The position numbers and the translations under genes are program-made. A stretch of DNA of 64,000 nucleotides from JBNPEO01 sp050490315 (GTDB taxonomy: Bacteria; Actinomycetota; Actinomycetes; Actinomycetales; Micrococcaceae), in assembly GCF_050490315.1 (NCBI RefSeq), contig NZ_JBNPEO010000003.1, forward strand, positions 248,001 through 312,000. The letters are read 5' to 3'. The notes under the pieces are model-generated. The model did no database searches, was not told where the DNA came from, and was given only the letters and a program-made list of their open reading frames with translations. This document shows, one piece after another, positions 17,375 to 26,580 of this stretch. The stretch's first letter is position 1. Each line of letters begins with the position of its first letter.

Positions 17375-18574
17375 GTGCTCAATTACTCTGCTGTACACGA
17401 CTCCACCCCTTTGACTGGGCCATGGCTTGAGCCGCTCTTGCCTGAACTTATTGAGTTCCGGCGAGACCTGCACGCCAACCCCGAGCTCTCCTTCAAGGAG
17501 TACCGCACCACCGACAAATTGGTGGAGCGTCTTGAGGCTGCCGGGTTGAAGCCGAAGCGCCTGGAAGGTACAGGTGTTGTAGTCGATGTGGGTGCTGGGC
17601 CCATTGCCACCGGCTTGCGCGGGGATATTGATGCCTTGCCGATTATCGAAGAGACTGGCTTGGAGTTTGCCTCCAAAAATCATGGGGTAACGCACGCCTG
17701 TGGTCACGACGTTCACACCACCACCATGTTGGGGGTGGCTCTGGTTCTGAACGCGATGCACCAGAACGAACCCTTGGGCGCCACCGTGCGGATTATTTTC
17801 CAGCCCGCTGAGGAAACCATGCCGGGCGGTGCGCTGAGCTGCATTGAACAGGGCGTTCTTGACGGCGTTCCGCGCATTATGGCGCTGCACTGTGATCCGC
17901 GGATTAACGTGGGCCAAATTGGAACCCGCATTGGCTCAATCACCTCAGCCTCGGACACCATCAAAATTTCCCTGACCGGCCGCGGTGGCCACACGTCCCG
18001 CCCGCACTTGACCGAAGATTTGGTCTTCGCCTTGGCGGAGATCGCCGTGAACGTTCCGGCTGTACTTTCACGCCGGGTGGACGTCCGCAGCGGCGTCTCA
18101 GTGGTGTGGGGTCAGATTTCAGCGGGTTCAGCACCCAATGCCATCCCCGGAACTGGCTACATGGCTGGCACCATGCGCTGCCTAGACCGCGACGCATGGC
18201 ATGATGCCGGCGAGTTGCTGGATGAGGTTGTCCAGCAGGTGGCCGCCCCGTACGGTGTGGACGTTCATTTGGAGCACACCCGCGGGGTACCTCCGGTGGT
18301 CAACTCTGAACATGAAACTGCGTTGATAGAAGCTGCGGCCCGTGCAGAGCTAGGCGATAACGCAGTTGTATTGACCCCCCAGTCCATGGGCGGGGAGGAC
18401 TTCGCATGGTTCTTGGCCGAACTGCCAGGATCCATGATGCGTCTGGGCACCAGGACACCGGACGGTGAAGAATACGATCTTCACCGTGGTGACTACATTG
18501 TGGATGAGCGAGCATTGGCTTGTGGCATCAAGGTCCTCGCTGCCGCCGCGTTGCGCTCCGCCCGCGAAAACTAG
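17375..18574 (+). CDS. M20 family amidohydrolase (aminoacylase/hippurate-hydrolase type)
   Basis: 399 residues. A cytosolic two-metal hydrolase that removes acyl groups from amino acids or similar amides. The metal site is visible as HACGHDVHTTTML, PAEETMPGGA, the LHCDP region and the C-terminal GGEDFAWF; a dimerisation insert covers about 190-300. Substrate range is not predictable. The GTG start is supported by the leaderless-type TAGAGT upstream. It stands alone between manC and ohrR. Confidence 0.92.
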   Translation: MLNYSAVHDSTPLTGPWLEPLLPELIEFRRDLHANPELSFKEYRTTDKLVERLEAAGLKPKRLEGTGVVVDVGAGPIATGLRGDIDALPIIEETGLEFASKNHGVTHACGHDVHTTTMLGVALVLNAMHQNEPLGATVRIIFQPAEETMPGGALSCIEQGVLDGVPRIMALHCDPRINVGQIGTRIGSITSASDTIKISLTGRGGHTSRPHLTEDLVFALAEIAVNVPAVLSRRVDVRSGVSVVWGQISAGSAPNAIPGTGYMAGTMRCLDRDAWHDAGELLDEVVQQVAAPYGVDVHLEHTRGVPPVVNSEHETALIEAAARAELGDNAVVLTPQSMGGEDFAWFLAELPGSMMRLGTRTPDGEEYDLHRGDYIVDERALACGIKVLAAAALRSAREN

Positions 18575-18659
18575 CCGAAACTAGCCGAAAACTAGAGCGA
18601 ATCTAGGGCTAGGCCTTCCTTGACGGCATCAGCTTCGGGGAGGACTTTGCACTCATTGG

Positions 18660-18688
18660 TTGTGCACAATTCAATTGTGCACTATGTT
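18660..18688 (+). promoter_or_regulatory. ohrR promoter with operator in its spacer
   Basis: -35 TTGTGC (18660-18665), exact 17-nt spacer, -10 TATGTT (18683-18688), then 6 nt to the ohrR ATG at 18695. The spacer is filled by a perfect palindrome (18662-18682: arms GTGCACAATT / AATTGTGCAC around a central C). OhrR operators in other bacteria are also A/T-centred palindromes containing CAATT-AATTG, so repression would directly block RNA polymerase. Confidence 0.8.
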
Positions 18689-18694
18689 TATTTC

Positions 18695-19234
18695 ATGTCC
18701 TCAACGAACTCACCAAGCAATGGTGAATCAAGCGCCACGGTGGATCCTGCAATTGAAAACGCGGCAACAAACTCTGCCGCGCCTACAGTTGCCGCACCGC
18801 GATTGCGCTCGCAATTGTGCTTTGAGCTCTACTCGGCCTCCAAAGCATCTACTGCTGTTTACCGCCCAATGTTGGAAAAACTTGATCTGAGTTACCCGCA
18901 GTACTTGGTGATGATGGTGCTCTGGGAAAAGTCCCCGTTGACAGTCCGAGAAATTGGCGACGAGTTGGGACTAGATTCCGGAACACTTTCACCGCTGCTC
19001 AAGCGTCTCGAAGCTGCCGGACGCGTGGAGAGAATCCGTGACGCTGAGGACGAGCGCCGCGTTCAGATCCACTTGACTGACGCTGGCCGTGCGCTGAGCA
19101 CTCAAGCCTGCTCAGTGCCCGCGAGCCTTTTTGCCGCTGCCGGGCTCAGTGAAGCCGAAGTGCAGCAATTGCACTCCACCCTCGTCAAACTCAATACCTC
19201 GCTACAAGCCTCGCTCTCGGCTACTGCGTCCTAA
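18695..19234 (+). CDS. ohrR: MarR/OhrR-family organic peroxide sensor
   Basis: 179 residues from ATG 18695, 6 nt after a -10 element, so probably a leaderless mRNA. The first 40 residues are a disordered Ser/Ala/Asn extension. The OhrR domain follows: LRSQLCFELYSASKA carries the N-terminal peroxide-sensing cysteine and the Tyr partners, then the winged-helix VREIGDELGLDSGTLSPLLKRLE and wing VERIRDAEDERRVQIHLT. OhrR represses ohr until its Cys is oxidised by organic hydroperoxides. The operator inside its own promoter predicts autoregulation, and ohr follows 70 nt downstream with no operator of its own. Confidence 0.93.
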   Translation: MSSTNSPSNGESSATVDPAIENAATNSAAPTVAAPRLRSQLCFELYSASKASTAVYRPMLEKLDLSYPQYLVMMVLWEKSPLTVREIGDELGLDSGTLSPLLKRLEAAGRVERIRDAEDERRVQIHLTDAGRALSTQACSVPASLFAAAGLSEAEVQQLHSTLVKLNTSLQASLSATAS

Positions 19235-19304
19235 CAATGCTTGGCACTAGCCAATAGCGCCCCCAAACCTGAATCCGCAATCTCTAAGGAACAAAGGAAT
19301 CATT

Positions 19305-19736
19305 ATGAAAACTCTCTATACCGCGCAAGCACTCGCTTCGGGCGACGGCCGCAACGGCACGTCCCGCACCTCTGACGGCAAACTTGAGGTGACACTTGCA
19401 ACCCCCGTGGAACTCGGTGGCAATGGTGCTGGCACCAACCCTGAGCAGCTCTTCGCTGCAGGCTACGCAGCCTGCTTCCACTCGGCATTGCGTTTGGTCG
19501 GCCGCAAAATGCGCCTGGACGTCAGCGGTTCCCAGATCAACGCGAAGGTGCACCTCGGCACTTTGGAAGACCGCGAAGGCTACGGCCTGGCTGTTGACAT
19601 GCAGGTTTCCCTGCCGGCGCTAGAGGACGAGGTAGCCCGCGATCTGGTAGAGCGCGCGCACCAGATCTGCCCGTACTCCAACGCCACCCGTGGCAATATC
19701 ACTGTCAATCTTGAACTCATGGAGGCGGTAGCTTGA
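19305..19736 (+). CDS. ohr: organic hydroperoxide resistance protein
   Basis: 143 residues, OsmC/Ohr fold. Thiol peroxidase that reduces organic (fatty-acid) hydroperoxides. The two catalytic cysteines are in AACFHSAL and HQICPYSNATRGN, with the conserved Arg near residue 20 and Glu in NPEQLFAAGY. ATG is preceded by AAAGGA. It is expressed from the ohrR promoter, as judged by the lack of a separate promoter, and overlaps the next gene by 4 nt. Confidence 0.96.
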   Translation: MKTLYTAQALASGDGRNGTSRTSDGKLEVTLATPVELGGNGAGTNPEQLFAAGYAACFHSALRLVGRKMRLDVSGSQINAKVHLGTLEDREGYGLAVDMQVSLPALEDEVARDLVERAHQICPYSNATRGNITVNLELMEAVA

Positions 19737-20764
19737 GCACCACCACCCAAGAACTTCCCACCACAGGTCGCGAAATCCAGCTGGCCTCACGCCCGCACGG
19801 CGAGCCCGTCCCCGAGAACTTCCGCCTTGCAGAGGCTGCCCTCCCGGCCCTCGAAGACGGCCAGATCTTGGTCCGTAACCAGTTCATCTCCGTTGACCCC
19901 TACATGCGCGGCCGGATGAATGACGTCAAGTCCTACTCTGCACCTTTCGAGCTGGACAAAGCGCTCGACGGCGGTGCAATAGGTGAGGTTATTGCCTCCC
20001 GTAGCGCTGAACGCAAGGTGGGCGACGTCGTCGTACATTCGCAGGGCTGGCGTGAATACGGTGTGGTTAGCGCAGCGGAAACCACTCTGGCGCGCACTGA
20101 CTTGGCACCCGCCTCGGCGTTCCTTGGCGCACTGGGTATGACCGGTCTGACCGCTTACTCAGGACTTCTTAAGGTGGCTGGCTTCAAAAAGGGCGACGCC
20201 GTATTCGTCTCCGGCGCCGCCGGTGCAGTGGGTTCCATGGTTGGCCAGATTGCCAAAGCCATGGGTGCTTCACGCGTTATTGGTAGCGCTGGCTCGGCTG
20301 AAAAGGTAGCCAAGCTGCTGGAACTCGGCTTCGACGCTGCGTTCAACTACCACGACGGACCGGTAGCGGAACTCTTGCAAGAAGCTGCCGGCGACGGCGG
20401 TGTTGATGTTTACTTCGACAACGTTGGTGGCTCTCACCTCGAAGCAGCCATCTCCGTGATGAACCTGCGCGGACGCGTCGCTATGTGCGGTGCTATTGAG
20501 CAGTACAACTCCACCGAACCGCCCAAGGCCCCGCGGAACTTGGCACTCGCCATCGGCAAGCGCCTACGCCTCGAAGGCTTCTTGGTGGGGGACCAGCGCG
20601 AGCACGCCGCCGAATTCGCGGGCCGCATGGGGCCCTGGCTGGCTGACGGCACCATCCACTATGACGAGACAATCGTGGACGGACTAGAGAATGCACCCCA
20701 GGCCTTTATGGATCTGCTCAACGGTGCCAACACCGGCAAGATGCTGGTCAAGATCAGCGACTAG
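19733..20764 (+). CDS. NADPH-dependent zinc-free medium-chain oxidoreductase (CurA/leukotriene B4 dehydrogenase type)
   Basis: 343 residues, TTG start with GGAGG 8 nt upstream, overlapping the ohr stop. Cofactor-binding fold is GAAGAVGSMVGQIAKAMGA followed by GSAGSAEKV; the zinc ligands of true alcohol dehydrogenases are absent. VDPYMRGRMND and YFDNVGG are typical of the double-bond reductase branch that reduces reactive alpha,beta-unsaturated aldehydes and ketones. Co-expression with ohr makes sense: it would clear the reactive carbonyls formed from lipid peroxides. That role is inferred. A terminator follows. Confidence 0.88.
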   Translation: MSTTTQELPTTGREIQLASRPHGEPVPENFRLAEAALPALEDGQILVRNQFISVDPYMRGRMNDVKSYSAPFELDKALDGGAIGEVIASRSAERKVGDVVVHSQGWREYGVVSAAETTLARTDLAPASAFLGALGMTGLTAYSGLLKVAGFKKGDAVFVSGAAGAVGSMVGQIAKAMGASRVIGSAGSAEKVAKLLELGFDAAFNYHDGPVAELLQEAAGDGGVDVYFDNVGGSHLEAAISVMNLRGRVAMCGAIEQYNSTEPPKAPRNLALAIGKRLRLEGFLVGDQREHAAEFAGRMGPWLADGTIHYDETIVDGLENAPQAFMDLLNGANTGKMLVKISD

Positions 20765-20792
20765 CTCAGCAGTTCTCCCACGCGAAAGCGTA

Positions 20793-20824
20793 GTGATGGC
20801 CCCGGCATCTGCTGGGGCCATCAC
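20793..20824 (+). terminator. terminator of the ohrR-ohr-oxidoreductase operon
   Basis: GTGATGGCCCC (20793-20803) pairs with GGGGCCATCAC (20814-20824); inner GGC/GCT adds to the stem. No strong U-tract. Confidence 0.75.
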
Positions 20825-21035
20825 GGTTTAAGTAACAACTTCTCAACGATCTTCAGAATTCACTCGCGAGGTGTTATCAGAACGTGTTCCATGCCACTAA
20901 AGTTGCCTTACATCATGCGCGTTGTGGCGCGCGGTTGCGATTTGTTCAGTGATAACAGAGTTTCAATGCAGGGCATCGGAAACGGACACTCATTGGCTCC
21001 CTAAGTCGTAGCTATCCCTTTTTCCTGGAGGAACA

Positions 21036-22145
21036 TTGAAGAACTCTTTGCGCTCGACGCTTATGCGCCGTTCCATGGCCTCGGTAGCCACCGTTGGTGC
21101 TGCCGCCCTGATGCTCAGCGGCTGTGGCGCTGCCCCGGAAGCTGGCAGCAGCAGCTCCGCTGGTGCAAGCAACTTCACGGGTTGCATCGTCTCTGACTCC
21201 GGTGGATTTGACGACCAGTCATTCAACCAGTCTTCCTACGAGGGCTTGAAGAAGGCTGAGAAGGATCTGGGAATTAAGGTCAACCAAGTTGAGTCCAAGT
21301 CCAACAACGACTACGAGCCCAACCTGCGCGCCATGGTTTCCGCCGGCTGCAACTTGACGGTCACTGTTGGCTTCCTTCTTGGTGACGCCACCAAGGCTCA
21401 GGCAACTGCCAACCCGGACAAGCACTTCGCGATCATCGACTTCACTTACGACAAGCCGATCGCTAACGTAAAGCCGATCATTTACGACACAGCACAGGCA
21501 GCATTCTTGGCTGGTTACAGCGCAGCTGCAGCTACCAAGACCGGTGTTGTTGGCACCTTCGGTGGAATGAAGATCCCCACTGTCACCATCTTTATGGATG
21601 GCTTCGCTGACGGCGTGAAGTACTACAACGAGAAGAAGAGCAAGGACGTCAAGGTTGTTGGCTGGGACAAGGCCAAGCAGGACGGTTCCTTCACCGGTGA
21701 CTTCGAAAAGCAGGACAAGGGTAAGCAGATCACCCAGACCCTCCTTGACCAGAAGGCCGACATCATCATGCCTGTGGCTGGCCCGGTTGGTAAGGGTGCA
21801 GGCGCTGCGTTGAAGGAAGCCAAGGCTGCTGGCAAGGACGTCAAGCTCGTATGGGTTGACTCTGACGGCTACTTGACTGCTCCTGACTACAAGGACCTGA
21901 TGCTCACCTCCGTGATGAAGCAGATGGGCCAGGCTGTTGAAACAGTGGTTAAGGACGACAAGGACGGTAAGTTCACTGCTGACCCGTACGTTGGCACCCT
22001 GGCTAACGATGGTGTCCAGTTGGCTCCGTTCCACGACTTCGAGTCCTCTGTTCCGGCAGACCTCAAGTCTGAGCTGGACCAGATCAAGAAGGACATTGTT
22101 GACGGCACGCTGAAGGTTGAGTCTGCAGCAAGCCCCAAGCAGTAA
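21036..22145 (+). CDS. BMP-family nucleoside-binding lipoprotein
   Basis: 369 residues. TTG start with GGAGGAA just upstream. Lipoprotein signal peptide ends at LSGC with C30 as the lipidated residue, so it is anchored outside the membrane. The BMP/PnrA ligand-binding domain has GGFDDQSFNQSSYEG, DKHFAIIDF and GVVGTFGGMKIPTV. Family members deliver purine (and other) nucleosides to an ATPase-permease set, exactly what follows. A strong terminator between this gene and the ATPase gene probably keeps the lipoprotein at higher expression. A palindromic TGTTATCA/TGATAACA pair 70 nt apart (20872-20879, 20950-20957) lies in its promoter region. Confidence 0.94.
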   Translation: MKNSLRSTLMRRSMASVATVGAAALMLSGCGAAPEAGSSSSAGASNFTGCIVSDSGGFDDQSFNQSSYEGLKKAEKDLGIKVNQVESKSNNDYEPNLRAMVSAGCNLTVTVGFLLGDATKAQATANPDKHFAIIDFTYDKPIANVKPIIYDTAQAAFLAGYSAAAATKTGVVGTFGGMKIPTVTIFMDGFADGVKYYNEKKSKDVKVVGWDKAKQDGSFTGDFEKQDKGKQITQTLLDQKADIIMPVAGPVGKGAGAALKEAKAAGKDVKLVWVDSDGYLTAPDYKDLMLTSVMKQMGQAVETVVKDDKDGKFTADPYVGTLANDGVQLAPFHDFESSVPADLKSELDQIKKDIVDGTLKVESAASPKQ

Positions 22146-22161
22146 AGTTAGTTCGCAGAAA

Positions 22162-22207
22162 CGCCGCCGCCCGGCCGGTCTTCACTGGCCGGGCGGCGGC
22201 GCTTTTG
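22162..22207 (+). terminator. strong intra-locus terminator between binding protein and transporter genes
   Basis: 15-bp perfect G/C stem (22162-22176 with 22187-22201) followed by CTTTTGTTGTTT. Confidence 0.85.
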
Positions 22208-22339
22208 TTGTTTGAGACGGTCAGAGGCGAGAATCCAGCGGCATACGTGCCACGGTGAAGATCTTGACACTAGGCTGGTGCAGGAACCGAACATCTCGGC
22301 CCGGGAGAATCCTCGGGCGCAAGCAGATTGGTCAGAGTT

Positions 22340-23887
22340 TTGAAACTTGAGCTCAAAGGCATTACCAAGCGATTTGGCTCCTTGGTGGCCAACGATCACA
22401 TTGACGTGGTGGTTGAGTCCGGACAAATTCATTGCCTCCTTGGCGAAAATGGTGCCGGTAAATCCACCCTTATGAATGTCCTTTACGGACTGTATGAGCC
22501 CAGCGAGGGACAAATCCTTGTTGACGACGAACCGGTGACCTTCCGCGGCCCCGGCGACGCCATGGCCGCAGGAATTGGTATGGTCCACCAGCACTTTATG
22601 TTGGTGCCCGTATTCACCGTGGCAGAGAACGTTGCACTCGGTGCCGAAGCGACGCGCGCGGGTGGATTCCTCAACCTAGATGCCACCCGGAAAAAGATCA
22701 CTGAGATCTCAGACCGCTACGGCTTCGACGTGGACCCCGATGCCTTGGTTGAAGACCTCCCCGTGGGTGTACAGCAGCGCGTAGAAATCATCAAGGCACT
22801 AGTCCGCAACGCCAAGGTCCTGATCTTGGATGAGCCCACCGCAGTGCTCACCCCTCAAGAAACCGATGAGCTTCTGGACATCATGCGCCAGCTGAAGGCA
22901 AACGGCACCTCGATCGTCTTTATCTCCCACAAGCTGCGCGAGGTCAAAGCCGTCTCAGACGTTATAACAGTGATCCGCCGCGGCAAGGTGGTTGGCACGG
23001 CGGACCCTTCAGCCTCCACCACTGAACTCGCTTCGCTGATGGTGGGCCGTGCCGTGAACCTGACCTTAGACAAGGCGCCTGCTCAGCCTAAAGAAACCAC
23101 GTTTAAGGTCAAGGACCTAGTGGTCGTTGCACCTAACGGGCAGCGCGTTGTTGACGGGGTGAGCTTTGATATTGCCCAAGGCGAGATTCTCGCCGTCGCG
23201 GGTGTTCAAGGTAACGGTCAGACTGAACTGACCGAAGCGATCTTGGGAATTCAAGAGCGCGCCACCGGCTCCGTCACCTTAGACGGTAAAGAACTGTTGG
23301 GCCGTCCGGTCAAAGAAGTATTGCGCGCAGGTGTGGGCTTTGTCCCGGAAGACCGCAAAGTGGATGGGCTAGTGGGTCCGTTCTCGGTGGCCGAAAACCT
23401 GGTTCTGGACCTCTATGACCGTGAACCTTTCGCTAAAGGTATTGGTATGAGCCCGGCAAAGGTGTTGGAAAACGCCAAGGCTAAGATCGATGAATTTGAT
23501 ATTCGCACCCCCTCAGCTGGTGCTGCAGCCGGAACGCTTTCCGGTGGAAACCAGCAAAAAGTAGTGATGGCGCGTGAGCTTTCCCGCCCGCTGCGATTGT
23601 TCATTGCCTCACAACCCACACGCGGTGTGGACGTAGGGTCGATCGAATTTTTGCACCGTCGTATTGTGGCTGAACGCGACGTAGGAACTCCGGTCATGAT
23701 CGTCTCCACCGAGCTTGATGAAGTAGTTGAGCTGGCAGACCGGATTGCAGTTTTGTACAAGGGCAAGCTAGTAGGCATTGTTCCCGCTGGCACCGGCCGC
23801 GACGTGCTGGGCCTGATGATGGCTGGTCTTACGGCCGAGGAAGCGGAAAAGTCAGCCACAGATGTTGAAGGAGGCGCACATGTCTAA
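22340..23887 (+). CDS. nucleoside ABC importer, double ATPase subunit
   Basis: 515 residues from TTG 22340, which matches the usual MKLELKGITKRFG beginning of the family; TTG 22328 would add four residues. Two ABC domains. The first has Walker A GENGAGKST, signature LPVGVQQRVEI and Walker B VLILDEPTAVL. The second has the degenerate loop GVQGNGQTE in place of Walker A, with signature LSGGNQQKV, as in RbsA/NupO-type proteins, so only the first is expected to be fully catalytic at this site. It energises the two permeases that follow; the stop overlaps the next start. Confidence 0.94.
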   Translation: MKLELKGITKRFGSLVANDHIDVVVESGQIHCLLGENGAGKSTLMNVLYGLYEPSEGQILVDDEPVTFRGPGDAMAAGIGMVHQHFMLVPVFTVAENVALGAEATRAGGFLNLDATRKKITEISDRYGFDVDPDALVEDLPVGVQQRVEIIKALVRNAKVLILDEPTAVLTPQETDELLDIMRQLKANGTSIVFISHKLREVKAVSDVITVIRRGKVVGTADPSASTTELASLMVGRAVNLTLDKAPAQPKETTFKVKDLVVVAPNGQRVVDGVSFDIAQGEILAVAGVQGNGQTELTEAILGIQERATGSVTLDGKELLGRPVKEVLRAGVGFVPEDRKVDGLVGPFSVAENLVLDLYDREPFAKGIGMSPAKVLENAKAKIDEFDIRTPSAGAAAGTLSGGNQQKVVMARELSRPLRLFIASQPTRGVDVGSIEFLHRRIVAERDVGTPVMIVSTELDEVVELADRIAVLYKGKLVGIVPAGTGRDVLGLMMAGLTAEEAEKSATDVEGGAHV

Positions 23888-25274
23888 GGATTCGCAGCCA
23901 CAAGCCGCGCAACCGCATGAGCCCCAAGCTGCAGTAACTGACAGTGCAGTAACTGACACTGCAGCTAGCGAGACAGCGGCCGCAGCCTCTCTGGACACCG
24001 CTGGCGGCAAAATGGAGCCCTCGATCATTCCGGTAAGCGCCCAATCCGGTGATCTTCCTGGTGGTCCCGACTCGGTGCTGAGAAAAATCTTCACCGGCGG
24101 AGGAATGGTTTCCGTCCTCGCTGTTTTCTTGGCACTGGTCCTCGGTGGTCTGTTGATCGCGAGCACGGACAAAACCGTGACACAGACAGCAACGTACCTC
24201 TTCGCCCGCCCAGGAGACTTCCTCTCCGCTGTGTGGAAAGCCGCAACGCAGTCCTATGTTGCGCTGTTCCAGGGCTCTGTCTTTAACCCCCGTGGTGCAG
24301 GCTTCGCAGGCCAATTTGGCCCGCTGATGGAAACCCTCACCATCGCCACTCCGCTGATCACCGCTGGTTTGGGTGTGGCCTTGGCGTTCCGTGCCGGCCT
24401 GTTCAACATTGGTGGCCAAGGACAGATCATTATGTCCGGCATAGTTGCCGCTTGGGTTGGCTTCGCTCTTCACTTGCCCGTGGGATTGCACTTGCTCTTG
24501 GTTCTTGTAGCCGGTGTCATCGCCGGTGCCCTGTGGGGCGGACTGGTCGGTTTCCTCAAGGCCCGCACTGGTGCCCACGAAGTGATCCTGACGATTATGT
24601 TCAACTACGTGGCGCTGTTCTTCTTGCGCTGGCTGCTAACCACCCCGGCGTTCCAACGTCCGGGGGAGACCAACCCGATTTCTCCGATCCTGGATTCTTC
24701 TGCCCTGTACCCGCAGATCTTGGGCAGCCAATTCCGGTTGCACTTGGGATTTGTGCTGGCTGTGGCCGCTACCGTTTTTGTGTGGTGGCTGCTGAACCGC
24801 TCCACCATTGGCTTTGAGTTCCGGGCCATTGGGGCAAACCCCAAAGCGGCCCAAACTGCAGGTATCAAGGTCCCCGGCGCCACGGTGCTGGTGATGGCCA
24901 TTGCCGGTGCGCTCTCCGGTATGGCCGGTGTGGCCCAGGTTGCTGGTACTGAGAAAGTGCTCACGGACGGTGTTGCAGCTAGCTACGGTTTTGATGCCAT
25001 CACCGTTGCTTTGCTGGGACGCTCTACCCCGTGGGGAACGTTCTTCGCCGGTCTCCTATTTGGTGCCTTCCGTGCCGGAGCTGTTCAAATGCAGATCCAA
25101 ACGGGAACACCTATTGACATTGTTTTGGTGGTCCAGTCACTCATTGTGCTGTTCATCGCCGCCCCGCCGCTGGTCCGCGCCGTATTTGGCCTGAACCCAC
25201 GCAAACCCAAAGCCCCTAAAAAGGCCAAAAAGTCCGCAACTACCGCAACCGCCAGCACCGGAGGTGCAGCATGA
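23880..25274 (+). CDS. nucleoside ABC importer permease, first
   Basis: 464 residues from ATG 23880 (AAGGAGG at about 8 nt). The N-terminal 60 residues are an Ala/Gln/Thr-rich soluble extension. The BPD_transp_2 permease domain (about 80-440) has some nine to ten membrane helices and the internal GLGVALAFRAGLFNIGGQGQI motif characteristic of the NupP-like branch. The C-terminal tail is Lys/Ala-rich. It pairs with the next gene product. Confidence 0.92.
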   Translation: MSKDSQPQAAQPHEPQAAVTDSAVTDTAASETAAAASLDTAGGKMEPSIIPVSAQSGDLPGGPDSVLRKIFTGGGMVSVLAVFLALVLGGLLIASTDKTVTQTATYLFARPGDFLSAVWKAATQSYVALFQGSVFNPRGAGFAGQFGPLMETLTIATPLITAGLGVALAFRAGLFNIGGQGQIIMSGIVAAWVGFALHLPVGLHLLLVLVAGVIAGALWGGLVGFLKARTGAHEVILTIMFNYVALFFLRWLLTTPAFQRPGETNPISPILDSSALYPQILGSQFRLHLGFVLAVAATVFVWWLLNRSTIGFEFRAIGANPKAAQTAGIKVPGATVLVMAIAGALSGMAGVAQVAGTEKVLTDGVAASYGFDAITVALLGRSTPWGTFFAGLLFGAFRAGAVQMQIQTGTPIDIVLVVQSLIVLFIAAPPLVRAVFGLNPRKPKAPKKAKKSATTATASTGGAA

Positions 25275-26575
25275 GCGCCACAACCGTAGCGCCCACCCAG
25301 AAGCCCGAGCACGGTAAGCGCGCGGCTGTGAACCTCAAACCCGTGGCCTGGAAAACACCGGTGATCCTCAGCGCCCTTGCACTGATTGCTCTGGTTTTCT
25401 TTGGCATCTTTGGCCCCAGTGAGTCAGCGGTTTTTGGCATCGCTGCCGATTCTGACTTTATTCAGTTGGCTCCACTGAGTGTTCCCGGCAAACCTGGCCT
25501 CCTGACTATGGCCCTTTTGATGGTGGTGTTGGCCGTATGGTCGGTACTACTGAAGCGTCAACACCGCGAGACACCCTTCTGGGCCATTGCAGTATTCAGT
25601 GTCCTCTTTGTGTTTTCCGCGTTGGTGGCAATGGTTGCCGGTGCCGAGCAGCACCAAATTTCCTTGGCGGGCCTGCTGGCCGGTTCGGTGACCTTGGCCG
25701 TGCCGCTGGTTTTCGGCTCCCTTTCGGGTGTGCTGTGTGAACGTGTTGGTGTAGTCAACATTGCCATCGAAGGTCAGCTTCTGGGTGGTGCCTTCACCGC
25801 AGCAATTGTTGGTTCGGTGACCAAAAACCCTTTTATGGGTTTGATTGCAGCTGCCGCAGCCGGCGCCCTTGTATCCATGGTTTTGGCACTATTCAGCATC
25901 AAATATGTGGTCAACCAGATCATTGTGGGTGTGGTTCTGAACGTGCTGGTCTCCGGCATCACCGGCTTCCTGTTCTCCACTGTGATGCAGGCCAACCCAG
26001 ACCTTTTCAACCACCCCGGTCGCTTGCCCATCATTGACATTCCCGTCTTGTCCAGCATCCCGTTGATCGGTCCTATCCTGTTCAAACAGTCGGTGATCGG
26101 TTACTTGATGTACATCGCCGTGATTGCAGTGTGGATCGGCCTGTTCAAAACCAAGTGGGGATTGCGCGTGCGTGCCGTGGGTGAGCACCCGCAAGCAGCC
26201 GACACCATGGGTATCAAGGTCAACGTCACCCGTTTCTGGAACGTCACCCTCGGCGGTGCGATCGCCGGTATTGGTGGCGCCTACTTCACACTCGTTTCGA
26301 TTGACTCCTTCACCAAGGAGATCTCTGGTGGCCGTGGCTTTATTGCCTTGGCAGCACTGATCTTTGGCCGTTGGAACCCGATCGGTGCGTTCTTCGCGGC
26401 GTTGCTCTTCGGCTTCGCTGACAACCTACAGTCCATCGTGACCATCATCGGTACCCCGGTGCCCAGCCAATTTATGGCCATGCTGCCCTACCTAGTCACG
26501 GTCCTTGCGGTTGCTGGACTGGTGGGCCGTTCGCGGCCACCGGCCGCTAGCGGCATACCGTACGTCAAAGGTTGA
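25271..26575 (+). CDS. nucleoside ABC importer permease, second
   Basis: 434 residues, ATG overlapping the previous stop. NupQ-like permease with about ten membrane helices; GVLCERVGVVNIAIEGQLLGGAF is the family motif corresponding to GLFNIGGQGQ in its partner. Together the three downstream genes and the BMP lipoprotein form a complete nucleoside importer. It is followed by cytidine deaminase and thymidine phosphorylase genes in the same transcript, which supports nucleosides as substrate. Confidence 0.93.
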   Translation: MSATTVAPTQKPEHGKRAAVNLKPVAWKTPVILSALALIALVFFGIFGPSESAVFGIAADSDFIQLAPLSVPGKPGLLTMALLMVVLAVWSVLLKRQHRETPFWAIAVFSVLFVFSALVAMVAGAEQHQISLAGLLAGSVTLAVPLVFGSLSGVLCERVGVVNIAIEGQLLGGAFTAAIVGSVTKNPFMGLIAAAAAGALVSMVLALFSIKYVVNQIIVGVVLNVLVSGITGFLFSTVMQANPDLFNHPGRLPIIDIPVLSSIPLIGPILFKQSVIGYLMYIAVIAVWIGLFKTKWGLRVRAVGEHPQAADTMGIKVNVTRFWNVTLGGAIAGIGGAYFTLVSIDSFTKEISGGRGFIALAALIFGRWNPIGAFFAALLFGFADNLQSIVTIIGTPVPSQFMAMLPYLVTVLAVAGLVGRSRPPAASGIPYVKG

Positions 26576-26580
26576 GTAGC

